This document shows, in pieces, positions 41,763 through 50,375 of a stretch of DNA of 64,000 bases. The notes below the pieces were generated by a model that was not told the origin of the DNA, did not search any database, and saw nothing but the letters and a program-made list of their open reading frames with translations. The stretch's first letter is position 1. Each line of letters starts with the position of its first letter. The DNA comes from an uncultured Eubacterium sp. (GTDB lineage: Bacteria; Bacillota; Clostridia; Lachnospirales; Lachnospiraceae), in the NCBI GenBank assembly GCA_910584345.1, contig CAJTZX010000004.1, positions 1 to 64,000 on the forward strand, read 5' to 3'. A program made the position numbers and the translations under genes.

Positions 41763-42305
41763 ATGAACCTGCCAAACAAACTTACGCTGCTGCGTGTAAT
41801 CTTGATACCATTTTTTGTGCTTTTTTTGTTGGCACCGGCTTTTGCGGATCAGGGAAAATATATTGCGACAGTTGTTTTTATTGTAGCAAGCCTGACAGAT
41901 CTGTTTGACGGAAAAATCGCACGAAAATACAATTTGGTGACAAATTTCGGCAAATTTATGGATCCGCTTGCGGATAAACTATTAGTATGTTCTGCACTGA
42001 TTTGTCTTGTTGATATGAAAAAGCTTGCGTCTTGGATTGCAATTATCATTATTGCGAGAGAATTTATTATCAGCGGTTTTCGTCTGATTGCAGCAGAACA
42101 GCAGATTGTAATTGCGGCAAGCTATTGGGGTAAATTTAAAACCACATTTCAGATGTTGATGATTATCGTATTAATATTGGATATTCAAAATGTTTTTTTT
42201 GTGGTCATTGGGGTAATACTGACATATGTTTCACTGGCTCTTACAGTAATTTCATTAGTGGATTATTTGTATAAAAATAAAGAAGTTATGAAAGAACAAA
42301 ATTAA
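41763..42305 (+). CDS. pgsA: CDP-diacylglycerol-glycerol-3-phosphate 3-phosphatidyltransferase
   Basis: A 180-residue integral membrane enzyme that makes phosphatidylglycerol phosphate. It starts MNLPNKLTLLRV and has the CDP-alcohol phosphotransferase motif D-x2-DG-x2-AR-x8-G-x3-D-x3-D (TDLFDGKIARKYNLVTNF then GKFMDPLADK). Six hydrophobic segments fit the family. AAGGAGGGG lies before the ATG. It sits between rimO and cinA as in many Clostridia. Confidence 0.95.
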   Translation: MNLPNKLTLLRVILIPFFVLFLLAPAFADQGKYIATVVFIVASLTDLFDGKIARKYNLVTNFGKFMDPLADKLLVCSALICLVDMKKLASWIAIIIIAREFIISGFRLIAAEQQIVIAASYWGKFKTTFQMLMIIVLILDIQNVFFVVIGVILTYVSLALTVISLVDYLYKNKEVMKEQN

Positions 42306-42396
42306 ATATAAAATAAATTGTTTTGCTTGTTAACATATTTGGCTATCGGGTAGAAAAATAAAATAAAGATTTTGGATAGTGGGTGAAAGGGGAACT

Positions 42397-42897
42397 ATGA
42401 ATAAAACGTATGAAAAAGAATATTCACTGGAAGAACGCGTTGTATCATTGTTAAAGCAGCGTGGATATACAGCTACTACGACAGAATCGTGTACCGGCGG
42501 TTTGCTGGCCGGAAGGCTGTTAAATGTTGCAGGTGCATCCGAAGTTTATAAAGAAGGATACATTACGTATTCGAATGAAGCAAAAATAAAACTGCTTGAT
42601 GTCTCTCCAAAGACATTAGAAGCATATGGCGCAGTCAGCGAACAAACCGCACTGGAAATGGCACAGGGGGCAGCCGAACAGGCGGGAACGCAGGCTGCGC
42701 TCGCAACAACCGGGATTGCCGGACCGGATGGAGGAACTTTAGAAAAACCGGTAGGACTTGTCTATATTGGCTGCTATGTCAATCATGTTACCGCTGTAGA
42801 AGAACATGTATTTGCTGGAGAACGTGCGCAGGTACGTAATCTTGCAGTAGAAGCTGCTCTGAATCTTTTGGAACGGATGCTTTGCGGCGTCGGCTGA
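42397..42897 (+). CDS. CinA C-terminal domain protein (nicotinamide-nucleotide amidase, PncC-like)
   Basis: A 166-residue stand-alone CinA C-terminal domain: TTTESCTGGLLAGRLLNVAGASEVYKEGYITYSNEAK and TTGIAGPDGGTLEKPVGLVYIGC contain the nucleophilic serine and lysine of the amidase. It deamidates NMN to nicotinate mononucleotide. The N-terminal MoCF-like half of full CinA is absent. ATG 42397 follows GAAAGGGG; an in-frame ATG 18 bases earlier lacks this spacing. Confidence 0.92.
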   Translation: MNKTYEKEYSLEERVVSLLKQRGYTATTTESCTGGLLAGRLLNVAGASEVYKEGYITYSNEAKIKLLDVSPKTLEAYGAVSEQTALEMAQGAAEQAGTQAALATTGIAGPDGGTLEKPVGLVYIGCYVNHVTAVEEHVFAGERAQVRNLAVEAALNLLERMLCGVG

Positions 42898-42942
42898 TCC
42901 TTAGCTAATCAAAGGAAGATATAATAGAATCAGGAGTTAACT

Positions 42943-43497
42943 ATGAGAATTATTGCAGGAACGGCCAGAAGTTTGCCATTAAGATCAATAGAAGGAAGAG
43001 ATACGCGGCCGACAACAGACCGTATCAAAGAAACATTGTTTAATATTCTTCAGTCCGGTATTGCGCAAAGCAGTTTTTTAGATTTGTTTGCAGGAAGCGG
43101 ACAGATCGGGCTGGAAGCTTTAAGCAGGGGAGCCGCACACGCAGTATTTGTGGAAAACAATAAAAAAGCCTGCGCCTGTATTGAGGAAAATATCCGGTTT
43201 ACCCGCTTTGAAGAACGTTCCAGGCTGCTTGCAACAGATGTATTAAGTGCGCTGCGCACGCTAGAAGGAAATGAGTCGTTTGACTATATATTTATGGACC
43301 CTCCGTATCGTAGTTTGATGGAGCAGGATGTACTTGCATATTTGGCGTCATCGTCGCTGTTAAAGGAAGATGCGATCATCATCATTGAAGCGGCTATGGA
43401 AACAGATGTATCGTATTTGCAACAGCTGGGGTTTGTGGTTGTAAGAGAAAAAAAATACAAAACGAATAAACACATATTTGTGTCAAAAGAGGTCTGA
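42943..43497 (+). CDS. rsmD: 16S rRNA (guanine966-N2)-methyltransferase
   Basis: A 184-residue methyltransferase: MRIIAGTARSLPL, RPTTDRIKETLFNIL, the SAM motif FLDLFAGSGQIGLEALSRGA and the catalytic FMDPPYRSL. It modifies G966 of 16S rRNA. GGAGTT lies before the ATG. The stop codon is one base from the coaD start, so the two are co-translated, a common arrangement. Confidence 0.95.
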   Translation: MRIIAGTARSLPLRSIEGRDTRPTTDRIKETLFNILQSGIAQSSFLDLFAGSGQIGLEALSRGAAHAVFVENNKKACACIEENIRFTRFEERSRLLATDVLSALRTLEGNESFDYIFMDPPYRSLMEQDVLAYLASSSLLKEDAIIIIEAAMETDVSYLQQLGFVVVREKKYKTNKHIFVSKEV

Positions 43498-43498
43498 G

Positions 43499-43993
43499 AT
43501 GAAAAGAGCAATCTATCCGGGCAGTTTCGATCCGGTTACAAGGGGGCACCTTGATGTTATTGCACGTTCTTCGAGACTGGTAGATGAACTGGTCGTTGGT
43601 GTGCTGAACAACAGTGCAAAAAATGCATTGTTTTCCGTTCCGGAACGTGTTAATATGTTAAAAGAACTGATGATAGACTTTCCGAATGTAACGGTGGATG
43701 CATTTGACGGACTTTTAGTAGATTATGCAAAACGGATAGACGCTGCGATTATAGTCCGTGGTCTGCGTGCAGTTACTGATTTTGAGTATGAGCTGCAAAT
43801 AGCGCAGACAAATCATGAAATCTATGCAGATATAGAAACCATTTTCCTGACGACACGTTTGGAGTATGCTTATTTGAGCTCTACGATTGTGAAAGAAGTC
43901 GCATCCTACGGGGGAGATATTTCGCGTTTTTTGCCGCCGCAGATTGTTGCACGCGTTTATGAGAAATATGGGATCAAAGATTTCGAGAAATAG
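43499..43993 (+). CDS. coaD: Phosphopantetheine adenylyltransferase
   Basis: A 164-residue CoaD, the penultimate enzyme of coenzyme A synthesis. AIYPGSFDPVTRGHLDVIARS holds the nucleotidyltransferase T/HxGH site, VRGLRAVTDFEYELQIAQTN the phosphopantetheine site and YLSSTIVKEVASYGGD the second ATP motif. The start at 43499 directly follows the rsmD stop; the ribosome site AAAGAGG lies inside rsmD. Confidence 0.96.
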   Translation: MKRAIYPGSFDPVTRGHLDVIARSSRLVDELVVGVLNNSAKNALFSVPERVNMLKELMIDFPNVTVDAFDGLLVDYAKRIDAAIIVRGLRAVTDFEYELQIAQTNHEIYADIETIFLTTRLEYAYLSSTIVKEVASYGGDISRFLPPQIVARVYEKYGIKDFEK

Positions 43994-44013
43994 AAGATTA
44001 AGGAGCAGTGCTT

Positions 44014-44643
44014 ATGAGCAGTAAAATAGACCAAATTATAGAAGAAATAGAAGACTATATTGAAAGCTGTAAATTTCAGCCGCTTTCAAGTACAAGGATT
44101 CTAGTGAATAAAGAAGAAATGATGGAGCTGATTGCCGAGCTGCGGCAGCGGACGCCAGAGGAAGTAAAGCGTTATCAGAAGATGATAAGCAATAAAGAGG
44201 CTATTTTAGCAGATGCCCATGCAAAAGCAGAGACTATTATTTCACAGGCGCAGTTCCAAAAAAATGAATTGGTCAAAGAACATGAAATTATGCAGCAGGC
44301 TTATGCACAGGCCAATGAAGTGGTGTCTATTGCGCAGCGGCAGGCACAGGAAATTATGGATCAGGCAACGAACGACGCCAATGAGATCAGGCTTGGCGCT
44401 ATCGGATATGCAGATTCTTTATTAAACTCGATTGAGGAGCTTTTGAACGGATCGCAAAGTATTTTTAAAACGAATTTTGCACAGTTAAGCGCTAATATGG
44501 AGCGTATGCTGGAAATTGTCTCTGCTAACAGAGCAGAGTTGGCGCCTTCTGAAATTTTCCAGGAATCAGGAACGGCACAGCAGATGGAAGAGGTTCCTGA
44601 AGTTTCCGAAAATATGGAACCAATGCAGGAACCGGAGCAGTAG
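44014..44643 (+). CDS. Coiled-coil protein, ATP synthase F0 B / DivIVA-like (conserved in Clostridia)
   Basis: A 209-residue cytoplasmic protein: SKIDQIIEEIEDYIESCKFQPLSSTRILVNKEEMMELIAELR, then a long helix with AHAKAETIISQAQ, AQRQAQEIMDQATNDANEIRLGAIGYADSLL and an acidic, proline/glutamate-rich tail. The heptad/AxAE pattern recalls vacuolar ATPase subunit H and DivIVA; such genes regularly follow coaD in Clostridia, where the role is unknown (division scaffold is a guess). ATG 44014 has AAGGAG 8 bases upstream. Confidence 0.8.
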   Translation: MSSKIDQIIEEIEDYIESCKFQPLSSTRILVNKEEMMELIAELRQRTPEEVKRYQKMISNKEAILADAHAKAETIISQAQFQKNELVKEHEIMQQAYAQANEVVSIAQRQAQEIMDQATNDANEIRLGAIGYADSLLNSIEELLNGSQSIFKTNFAQLSANMERMLEIVSANRAELAPSEIFQESGTAQQMEEVPEVSENMEPMQEPEQ

Positions 44644-44661
44644 ATTTGTATCGTATGAAAA

Positions 44662-45573
44662 TCAGAAAAAGATTACTGCAAGCAAAGAACTGATGGCTGT
44701 CTGTACCAGCCGGAAAATAAAATAAAAACGCATGGAGATACCAGTATTTTTTACCATGGAAGCAGTCTGGGCCAAACCGCTGAGTCCGCCAAATGCAGTG
44801 ATACCTATGAGCAGCGGATATTTCAGTTCCATAGGATATGTATTACTTTGTGCTACGACATGGATTCCATTGGTGATTTCTGTTATGGAAGTAAAGAAGA
44901 TATGAGCACCTTCATTGTCTCCGGCCATACGCATACATATTTGCGATAACAGTGAAAACAGCATGATATATCCACCTAGTTTAAGCAGTGTTTCAAACCC
45001 GTTCATGATTCCGGCATCGATGATTTGAAAATTCAAATTAGATCCAGATGCCGTATTTTTTTTGAGCGGGAGCGGCTTTACAAGGCGCAGCAGGAATAGT
45101 CCGCAAATGAGTGGAGGCAGATATAAAATAGCATAGGTAGTCCAGGTCTTATCATAGATGCCAAGAGATGCGATTAATAAATAGCTGCTGATAAATACTG
45201 GGCTGATGTTATTGCACATGGCGCACAAAATATTTGCTTCTGCTGTTGTGAGTTTGCCTTTTTTCAGCAAGTCAGCAGTTGTTTTGCTGCCCATTGGAAA
45301 GCCAAACAAAAAGCCGGATATGATAGGATAGGCAGCTTGTGGATGGTGAAAAAAAACGCGATTTAATACCGGGCTGGCAGCGCATATCATTTCGTCCAGA
45401 TAACCGGAGTGAATGAGGATATTAGAAAAAATTGTAAACGGCAGTAGAGCCGGCAGGATATTTTCATACCACAGGATAAGGCCGTTTGAAGCAGCTTTTA
45501 CGCAGTCATCCGGATAAATTAATATGAATAGGATCAACAGCATGATAATAAATATAGATAACCTTTTTTTCAT
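44662..45573 (-). CDS. ylbJ: YlbJ-like sporulation integral membrane protein
   Basis: A 303-residue membrane protein with two nucleoside-recognition (Gate) domains: SNGLILWYENILPALLPFTIFSNILI at the N-terminus, GFLFGFPMGSKTTADLL and CNNISPVF in the middle, and GGLSGLAQTASMVKNTGI near the end. YlbJ of Bacillus is sigma-E-controlled and needed for spore cortex formation. The gene is opposite in direction to coaD and divergent from the M23 peptidase gene, matching the ylbJ/coaD neighbourhood in Bacillus. It converges on the coiled-coil gene with only 18 bases between. Confidence 0.9.
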   Translation of the reverse strand: MKKRLSIFIIMLLILFILIYPDDCVKAASNGLILWYENILPALLPFTIFSNILIHSGYLDEMICAASPVLNRVFFHHPQAAYPIISGFLFGFPMGSKTTADLLKKGKLTTAEANILCAMCNNISPVFISSYLLIASLGIYDKTWTTYAILYLPPLICGLFLLRLVKPLPLKKNTASGSNLNFQIIDAGIMNGFETLLKLGGYIMLFSLLSQICMRMAGDNEGAHIFFTSITEITNGIHVVAQSNTYPMELKYPLLIGITAFGGLSGLAQTASMVKNTGISMRFYFIFRLVQTAISSLLAVIFF

Positions 45574-45620
45574 GAGAGCACGTATTTTTTTTATTAGTAT
45601 ACGCGTCTATGGGAGGAAAC

Positions 45621-46490
45621 ATGAATCAAAAACGTATCTTTTGGATTATTTTGCTGTTTCTTATTGTTAGTCTGGATGTAAGTATGGTATGTAATCTGGA
45701 GCGCAGTTACAAAGGACAGAGACAGGAGTCTCAGTTGGCACAGGAAGAGGAAGCGCTTTCTACACTTCGCGCATTTGAGCTGCCACAAGATATTTATGAA
45801 CAACTAGCAAAAAAATTAAAAACCGATTTTAAAATCAGAAACAATAAAGAGTTTTGCGAGAACATTTTGGCATATTTATTTTGCCATTCCGTAAAGCAAT
45901 CTGAATTAAAACAGTGGCGCAGTCTGGAACAGGATGCTCAACCAAAGTTATATGAGTATTATATAAAAGTCATAGAAAATCTACTTGCTGACGCAGTCTG
46001 TTTTCCGGTTCCGGAAGCGATAGATAACAAAGAAGCTTTTGTAACGTATGAAAACAGCTGGCAGTCGGAACGTACTTACGGCGGTGCACGAGGGCATGAA
46101 GGCTGTGATCTTATGGCATCCGTTCCGCAGAGAGGATATTATCCGATTGTCAGCGTTAGTGACGGGACAGTTGAAAAAATGGGATGGCTGCCTCAGGGAG
46201 GCTATCGGATTGGGATACGCAGCAGGCATGGGGTATATTATTATTATGCGCATTTGGCTGAGTATGAAGAAGGAATTTCTGAAGGGACAAAGATTACGGC
46301 AGGACAGCTGCTTGGGTATATGGGAGATACCGGATACAGCGAAGTAGAAGGAACGACAGGAAATTTTCCGGTACACCTGCATTTTGGCATGTACCTGGAT
46401 CTGGAAGGGCGAGGCGAGGTTAGCTTTAATCCATATTATTTGCTAAATATGCTTGAGAAAAAGAAACTGAAATATGTGTTTAATAACTAA
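45621..46490 (+). CDS. M23-family metallopeptidase, membrane anchored
   Basis: A 289-residue LytM-type endopeptidase. Residues 6-26 form a membrane anchor (RIFWIILLFLIVSLDVSMVC); the catalytic M23 domain (about 150-285) has zinc ligands in HEGCDLMA (H-x3-D) and the HLHFG motif, with HAHLAEYEEGI... in the form YYAHLAEY. All ligands are present, so it is probably active on peptidoglycan cross-links. ATG 45621 follows GGGAGGAAAC. The divergent ylbJ gene suggests a sporulation link, but this is context only. Confidence 0.9.
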   Translation: MNQKRIFWIILLFLIVSLDVSMVCNLERSYKGQRQESQLAQEEEALSTLRAFELPQDIYEQLAKKLKTDFKIRNNKEFCENILAYLFCHSVKQSELKQWRSLEQDAQPKLYEYYIKVIENLLADAVCFPVPEAIDNKEAFVTYENSWQSERTYGGARGHEGCDLMASVPQRGYYPIVSVSDGTVEKMGWLPQGGYRIGIRSRHGVYYYYAHLAEYEEGISEGTKITAGQLLGYMGDTGYSEVEGTTGNFPVHLHFGMYLDLEGRGEVSFNPYYLLNMLEKKKLKYVFNN

Positions 46491-46529
46491 AAATAAAATT
46501 TAGAATTTAGATTAAAAAGGAGGCTTCGT

Positions 46530-48578
46530 ATGTCAGGGTTTTTGCCAATCTGCAGAGAAGATATGGATGCGCAGGGCATCAGACAGCTGGATTTTGTTTA
46601 TGTGACCGGAGATGCATATGTAGATCATCCGTCCTTTGGCCATGCAGTTATCAGCCGTGTTTTGCAGGCACACGGATATAAGGTGGGAATTCTTGCACAG
46701 CCAGATTGGAAAGATCCGGGCAGTATTTCAGCCCTGGGTGAACCAAGGCTTGGCTTTTTGGTTACAGCCGGAAATATGGACTCCATGGTGAACCATTATA
46801 GTGTATCAAAAAAACGGCGCAGTATGGACGCATATACGCCTGGCGGTATCATGGGAAAGCGTCCGGATTATGCGACCGTTGTTTACTGTAAGCTGATACG
46901 AAGTGTATATAAACAAATTCCAATTATTATCGGTGGCATTGAGGCATCTTTACGAAGGCTTGGGCATTACGATTATTGGGCTGATAAAGTGAAACGTTCT
47001 GTGCTGTTGGATTCCGGTGCGGATTTGCTTAGTTATGGAATGGGAGAAAAGAGTATTGTCGAGATTGCGGATGCGCTTGACGCTGGGATACATGTATCAG
47101 ATATTTCGTTTGTAAACGGGACGGTATTTCGCACAAAGGATTATGAGCTGGCTTCTGAGGACGCGCTGCAGCTGCCATCCTTTGATCAGATACGGATGGA
47201 TAAGAGACAATATGCAAAAAGTTTTTATATGCAGTACTGCAATACAGATCCGTTTAGCGGGAAACGTTTGTACGAGACATATAAAGGCGGCTTATACGTC
47301 GTACAAAATCCCCCGGCAAAACCACTGAGTCAGATGGAAATGGATGATGTGTATGAGCTTCCATATATGCGTACGTATCATCCATCTTATGAGGCAGCAG
47401 GCGGGGTACCGGCGATTCGGGAAATACGATTTAGTCTGGTCAGCAGCCGCGGGTGTTTTGGAGGATGTAATTTTTGTGCACTTACCTTTCACCAGGGGAG
47501 GATTATTCAGAGCAGAAGTCACGCATCCATATTAAAAGAAGCCGAAATACTAACACACGAGCCGGATTTTAAAGGGTATATTCATGACGTGGGCGGACCG
47601 ACTGCCAATTTCAGGCATCCGGCATGTGATAAACAGCTGATAAAAGGAGCATGTACAAACAGACAGTGTTTATTTCCTTCGCCATGTAAAAACCTGAAAG
47701 CAGATCATCGGGATTATATGGAACTGTTACGTAAGCTGCGCAGTCTGCAAGGCGTGAAAAAGGTGTTCATTCGATCCGGCATTCGGTTCGACTATTTGAT
47801 TTATGACAAAGACCAAAGATTTTTAAGGGAGCTGTGTGAGTACCATGTCAGTGGACAGCTGAAAATTGCACCTGAACATATATCCGATACTGTGCTGCAA
47901 AAAATGGGGAAGCCTCCGGTAGAAGTTTATAAAAAATTTGTACATTCTTATGAAAATATGAATGCAAAAATTGGAAAGGAACAGTATTTGGTTCCCTATC
48001 TGATGTCTTCTCATCCAGGTTCCGGATTAAAAGAAGCAGTTGAACTTGCAGAATTTTTACGCGATATGGGATATACGCCGCAGCAGGTGCAGGATTTTTA
48101 TCCGACGCCATCTACGATTTCGACTTGTATGTATTATACAGGATTGGACCCTCGGACTATGGAGCCGGTTTTTGTTTCTGTAAATCCGCATGAAAAAGCA
48201 ATGCAGCGGGCACTGATACAATATCGCAATCCGAAAAATTATGATTTGGTTCGAGAAGCTCTTGTAAAAGCTGGCCGGACAGATTTAATCGGAGATGATA
48301 AAAAGTGTCTGATCGGGGCGCGTAATTACGCGAAATTAAGAGAAGAGCAACGAAATAAAGACAAACGAAAACAAAAAGCAGGAAGCATAAATAAAAATGA
48401 ACGAAAACGTAAAGAAGAACAAGTGATAAAAGGCAAACGAAAGCATCAAGAGAAGCAAGCATCCAAAGGCAAACGAAAGCATCAAGAGAAGCAGGTATCC
48501 AAAGGCAAACATAAAGGATCAGGAGCTACCATAAAGGCGGGACAAGCATATGAAACAAATGGAAATAGGGGAAAATGA
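46530..48578 (+). CDS. YgiQ-family radical SAM protein
   Basis: A 682-residue YgiQ-type radical SAM protein of unknown reaction. The N-terminal UPF0313 domain begins FLPICREDMDAQGI and contains IIIGGIEASLRRLGHYDYW; the cluster motif is SRGCFGGCNFCALTFHQGR (C-x3-C-x2-C). KIAPEHISDTVLQ and DFYPTPSTISTCMYYTG are family signatures. The C-terminal 80 residues are lysine-rich and contain two exact 12-residue repeats. The end overlaps the start of the following gene by 29 bases. GGAGGC precedes the ATG. Confidence 0.92.
   Translation: MSGFLPICREDMDAQGIRQLDFVYVTGDAYVDHPSFGHAVISRVLQAHGYKVGILAQPDWKDPGSISALGEPRLGFLVTAGNMDSMVNHYSVSKKRRSMDAYTPGGIMGKRPDYATVVYCKLIRSVYKQIPIIIGGIEASLRRLGHYDYWADKVKRSVLLDSGADLLSYGMGEKSIVEIADALDAGIHVSDISFVNGTVFRTKDYELASEDALQLPSFDQIRMDKRQYAKSFYMQYCNTDPFSGKRLYETYKGGLYVVQNPPAKPLSQMEMDDVYELPYMRTYHPSYEAAGGVPAIREIRFSLVSSRGCFGGCNFCALTFHQGRIIQSRSHASILKEAEILTHEPDFKGYIHDVGGPTANFRHPACDKQLIKGACTNRQCLFPSPCKNLKADHRDYMELLRKLRSLQGVKKVFIRSGIRFDYLIYDKDQRFLRELCEYHVSGQLKIAPEHISDTVLQKMGKPPVEVYKKFVHSYENMNAKIGKEQYLVPYLMSSHPGSGLKEAVELAEFLRDMGYTPQQVQDFYPTPSTISTCMYYTGLDPRTMEPVFVSVNPHEKAMQRALIQYRNPKNYDLVREALVKAGRTDLIGDDKKCLIGARNYAKLREEQRNKDKRKQKAGSINKNERKRKEEQVIKGKRKHQEKQASKGKRKHQEKQVSKGKHKGSGATIKAGQAYETNGNRGK
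48429..48512. repeat. 36-bp-unit repeat at the 3' end of the YgiQ gene
   Basis: The unit encoding KGKRKHQEKQAS occurs at 48429-48464 and 48465-48500, differing by two bases, with a partial third copy (KGKHK). Confidence 0.9.
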
Positions 48579-49605
48579 AGCCGGACAGCGCATTGATAAG
48601 TATTTGAAGAAACTGCTACCATATGCAGAAAGTAGTTTCATTTATAAAATGCTTAGAAAAAAGAATATTGTATGGAATGGAAAAAAGGCAGAAGGTTCCG
48701 TTCATCTTGCGGTAGGAGATATTGTGACTCTTTATTTGTCGGACGAAACGCTTAAAAAATTCAGTGCTGATAAAACTTTTTGGATTCTACCAGAAAATAA
48801 AAGAAAAAGTTTTCCAGACTTACAGGTACTTTATGAGGATGCAGATATTTTAATCGTAAATAAACCGGCAGGTATCCTTTCACAAAAAGCAGTTTCATCG
48901 GATGTATCTGCCAATGAATGGATCATTCAATATTTACTGGATACAGGAGCAGTCACACAACAGACACTAAAAACGTTCCATCCGTCTGTCTGTAACCGTC
49001 TGGATCGAAATACATCCGGCATACTTATTGCAGGAAAGACACTGCATGGTCTGCAAAAAATGTCTGCACAGCTGAAAGAACGTTCTTTGAAAAAATATTA
49101 CCGCTGTATTGTGGCAGGTATATTAACAAAAGAACAGCATTTAAAAGGTTTTTTATATAAGGATACAAATAAAAATAAAGTCGAAATTTATCAAATAAAG
49201 GATTTAAACAAAAAGGATTTAAGCAAAAAGGATTTAAATAAAAAGGATTTTTACAAAAAGGATTTGAATAAAAACAGGAGAAATTTGCACAAGGACAGCC
49301 AATATATAGAAACAGAATATCGGCCGCTTGGATACGGTAAGGACTATACGATGTTAGAAGTCCATTTGATTACAGGACGTTCCCATCAGATACGTGCACA
49401 TCTCGCATCAATTGGTCATCCGATTGCGGGGGATCCGAAATATGGAGACCGGGAATGGAATCAGAAATATTGCTCTAAAACGGGGTTGAATTATCAGCTG
49501 TTACACGCTTATCGGGTCGTACTGGAAAACGGACAGGAAATAGTGGCGCCTTTACCGGAACAGTTCTCTTTGTTTAAGATACAAAAAAATCAGATAAAAT
49601 ATTAA
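48550..49605 (+). CDS. RluA-family pseudouridine synthase with repeat insertion
   Basis: A 351-residue pseudouridine synthase with an N-terminal S4 domain (GQRIDKYLKKLLP) and the RluA catalytic core: VNKPAGILSQ, HRLDRNTSG-type motif read as CNRLDRNTSGILI (catalytic Asp about residue 152), then LITGRSHQIRAHLASIGHPIAGDPKYGD. Between LKGFLYKD and YIETEYRPL, a surface loop, about 35 residues of KDLNK pentapeptide repeats are inserted. The start overlaps ygiQ by 29 bases. It probably modifies 23S rRNA (RluC/D type). Confidence 0.9.
   Translation: MKQMEIGENEAGQRIDKYLKKLLPYAESSFIYKMLRKKNIVWNGKKAEGSVHLAVGDIVTLYLSDETLKKFSADKTFWILPENKRKSFPDLQVLYEDADILIVNKPAGILSQKAVSSDVSANEWIIQYLLDTGAVTQQTLKTFHPSVCNRLDRNTSGILIAGKTLHGLQKMSAQLKERSLKKYYRCIVAGILTKEQHLKGFLYKDTNKNKVEIYQIKDLNKKDLSKKDLNKKDFYKKDLNKNRRNLHKDSQYIETEYRPLGYGKDYTMLEVHLITGRSHQIRAHLASIGHPIAGDPKYGDREWNQKYCSKTGLNYQLLHAYRVVLENGQEIVAPLPEQFSLFKIQKNQIKY
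49198..49272. repeat. 15-bp-unit pentapeptide repeat in the RluA-family gene
   Basis: Five consecutive 15-bp units of the type AAGGATTTAAACAAA (KDLNK, KDLSK, KDLNK, KDFYK, KDLNK). Confidence 0.92.
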
Positions 49606-49657
49606 GATAAAAAACAGAAAAAATAGTATAGGTAAATGCAGCTTCAAGGAGAAAGTT

Positions 49658-50191
49658 ATGGCGACATGGAATTCGCGCGGCCTGCGTGGCTCTGCGTTAG
49701 AAGAGTATATTAATCGGACAAATGAAAAATATCTAGAGCATGGCCTTGCACTGATTCAGAAAATACCAACACCGATTACTCCGATGAAAATAGACAAACT
49801 GACCCGCCATATTACACTTGCCTACTTCGATCAAAAAAGTACGGTGGACTATATCGGCGCTGTCCAGGGGATTCCGATTTGTTTTGATGCAAAAGAATGT
49901 CATACGGATACCTTTCCTCTTCAAAATATTCATGAACATCAGGTTGTTTTTATGGAAAATTTTGAAAAGCAGGGAGGGATTGCTTTTTTTCTGATTTTGT
50001 ATTCTGCACGGGAAGAGTTTTATTATCTGCGTTTTGTAAAGCTGTTAGAGTTTTGGAAAAGAATGCAAAATGGCGGAAGAAAAAGCTTTCGTTATGAAGA
50101 ATTAGAACCGGATTTTATTTTTCGATCGTCTGGTGGAGTATTGGTGCCATATTTGGATGAGATTCAGAAGGATTTATTGTTAAGAGATTGA
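49658..50191 (+). CDS. recU: Holliday junction resolvase RecU
   Basis: A 177-residue RecU (PBP-related factor A). It begins WNSRGLRGSALEEYINRTNEKY, has ALIQKIPTPITPM, the catalytic D/E-xK region YFDQKSTVDYIGAVQGIPICFDAKEC and HEHQVVFMENFEKQGGIAFFLI. RecU is the Firmicutes resolvase partner of RuvAB, which is encoded 29 kb upstream. AAGGAGAAAG precedes the ATG. Its stop codon region contains the -35 box of the his promoter. Confidence 0.95.
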   Translation: MATWNSRGLRGSALEEYINRTNEKYLEHGLALIQKIPTPITPMKIDKLTRHITLAYFDQKSTVDYIGAVQGIPICFDAKECHTDTFPLQNIHEHQVVFMENFEKQGGIAFFLILYSAREEFYYLRFVKLLEFWKRMQNGGRKSFRYEELEPDFIFRSSGGVLVPYLDEIQKDLLLRD

Positions 50192-50216
50192 CAAACTTGT
50201 GCCTTTCTTTTATAAT
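50188..50216 (+). promoter_or_regulatory. Promoter of the his operon
   Basis: TTGACA (50188-50193) overlaps the recU stop; 17 bases later is TATAAT (50211-50216). A leader of about 150 bases separates it from hisZ. I saw no T-box specifier or AGGGTGG sequence in that leader and no gene I would trust. Confidence 0.88.
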
Positions 50217-50375
50217 AAAAACAATTTTTGCTTTGCCGCATTACTGCATGAAAGCGTTTATGATGGCTTGGCATATAAAAAATGACTATACAAATGAGGG
50301 AAAAAACCGTATACTAAAATATAGGCTGCGTTTTCACGAGAAAACAAACAATAACATAAATCAAGGAGCAGACAA

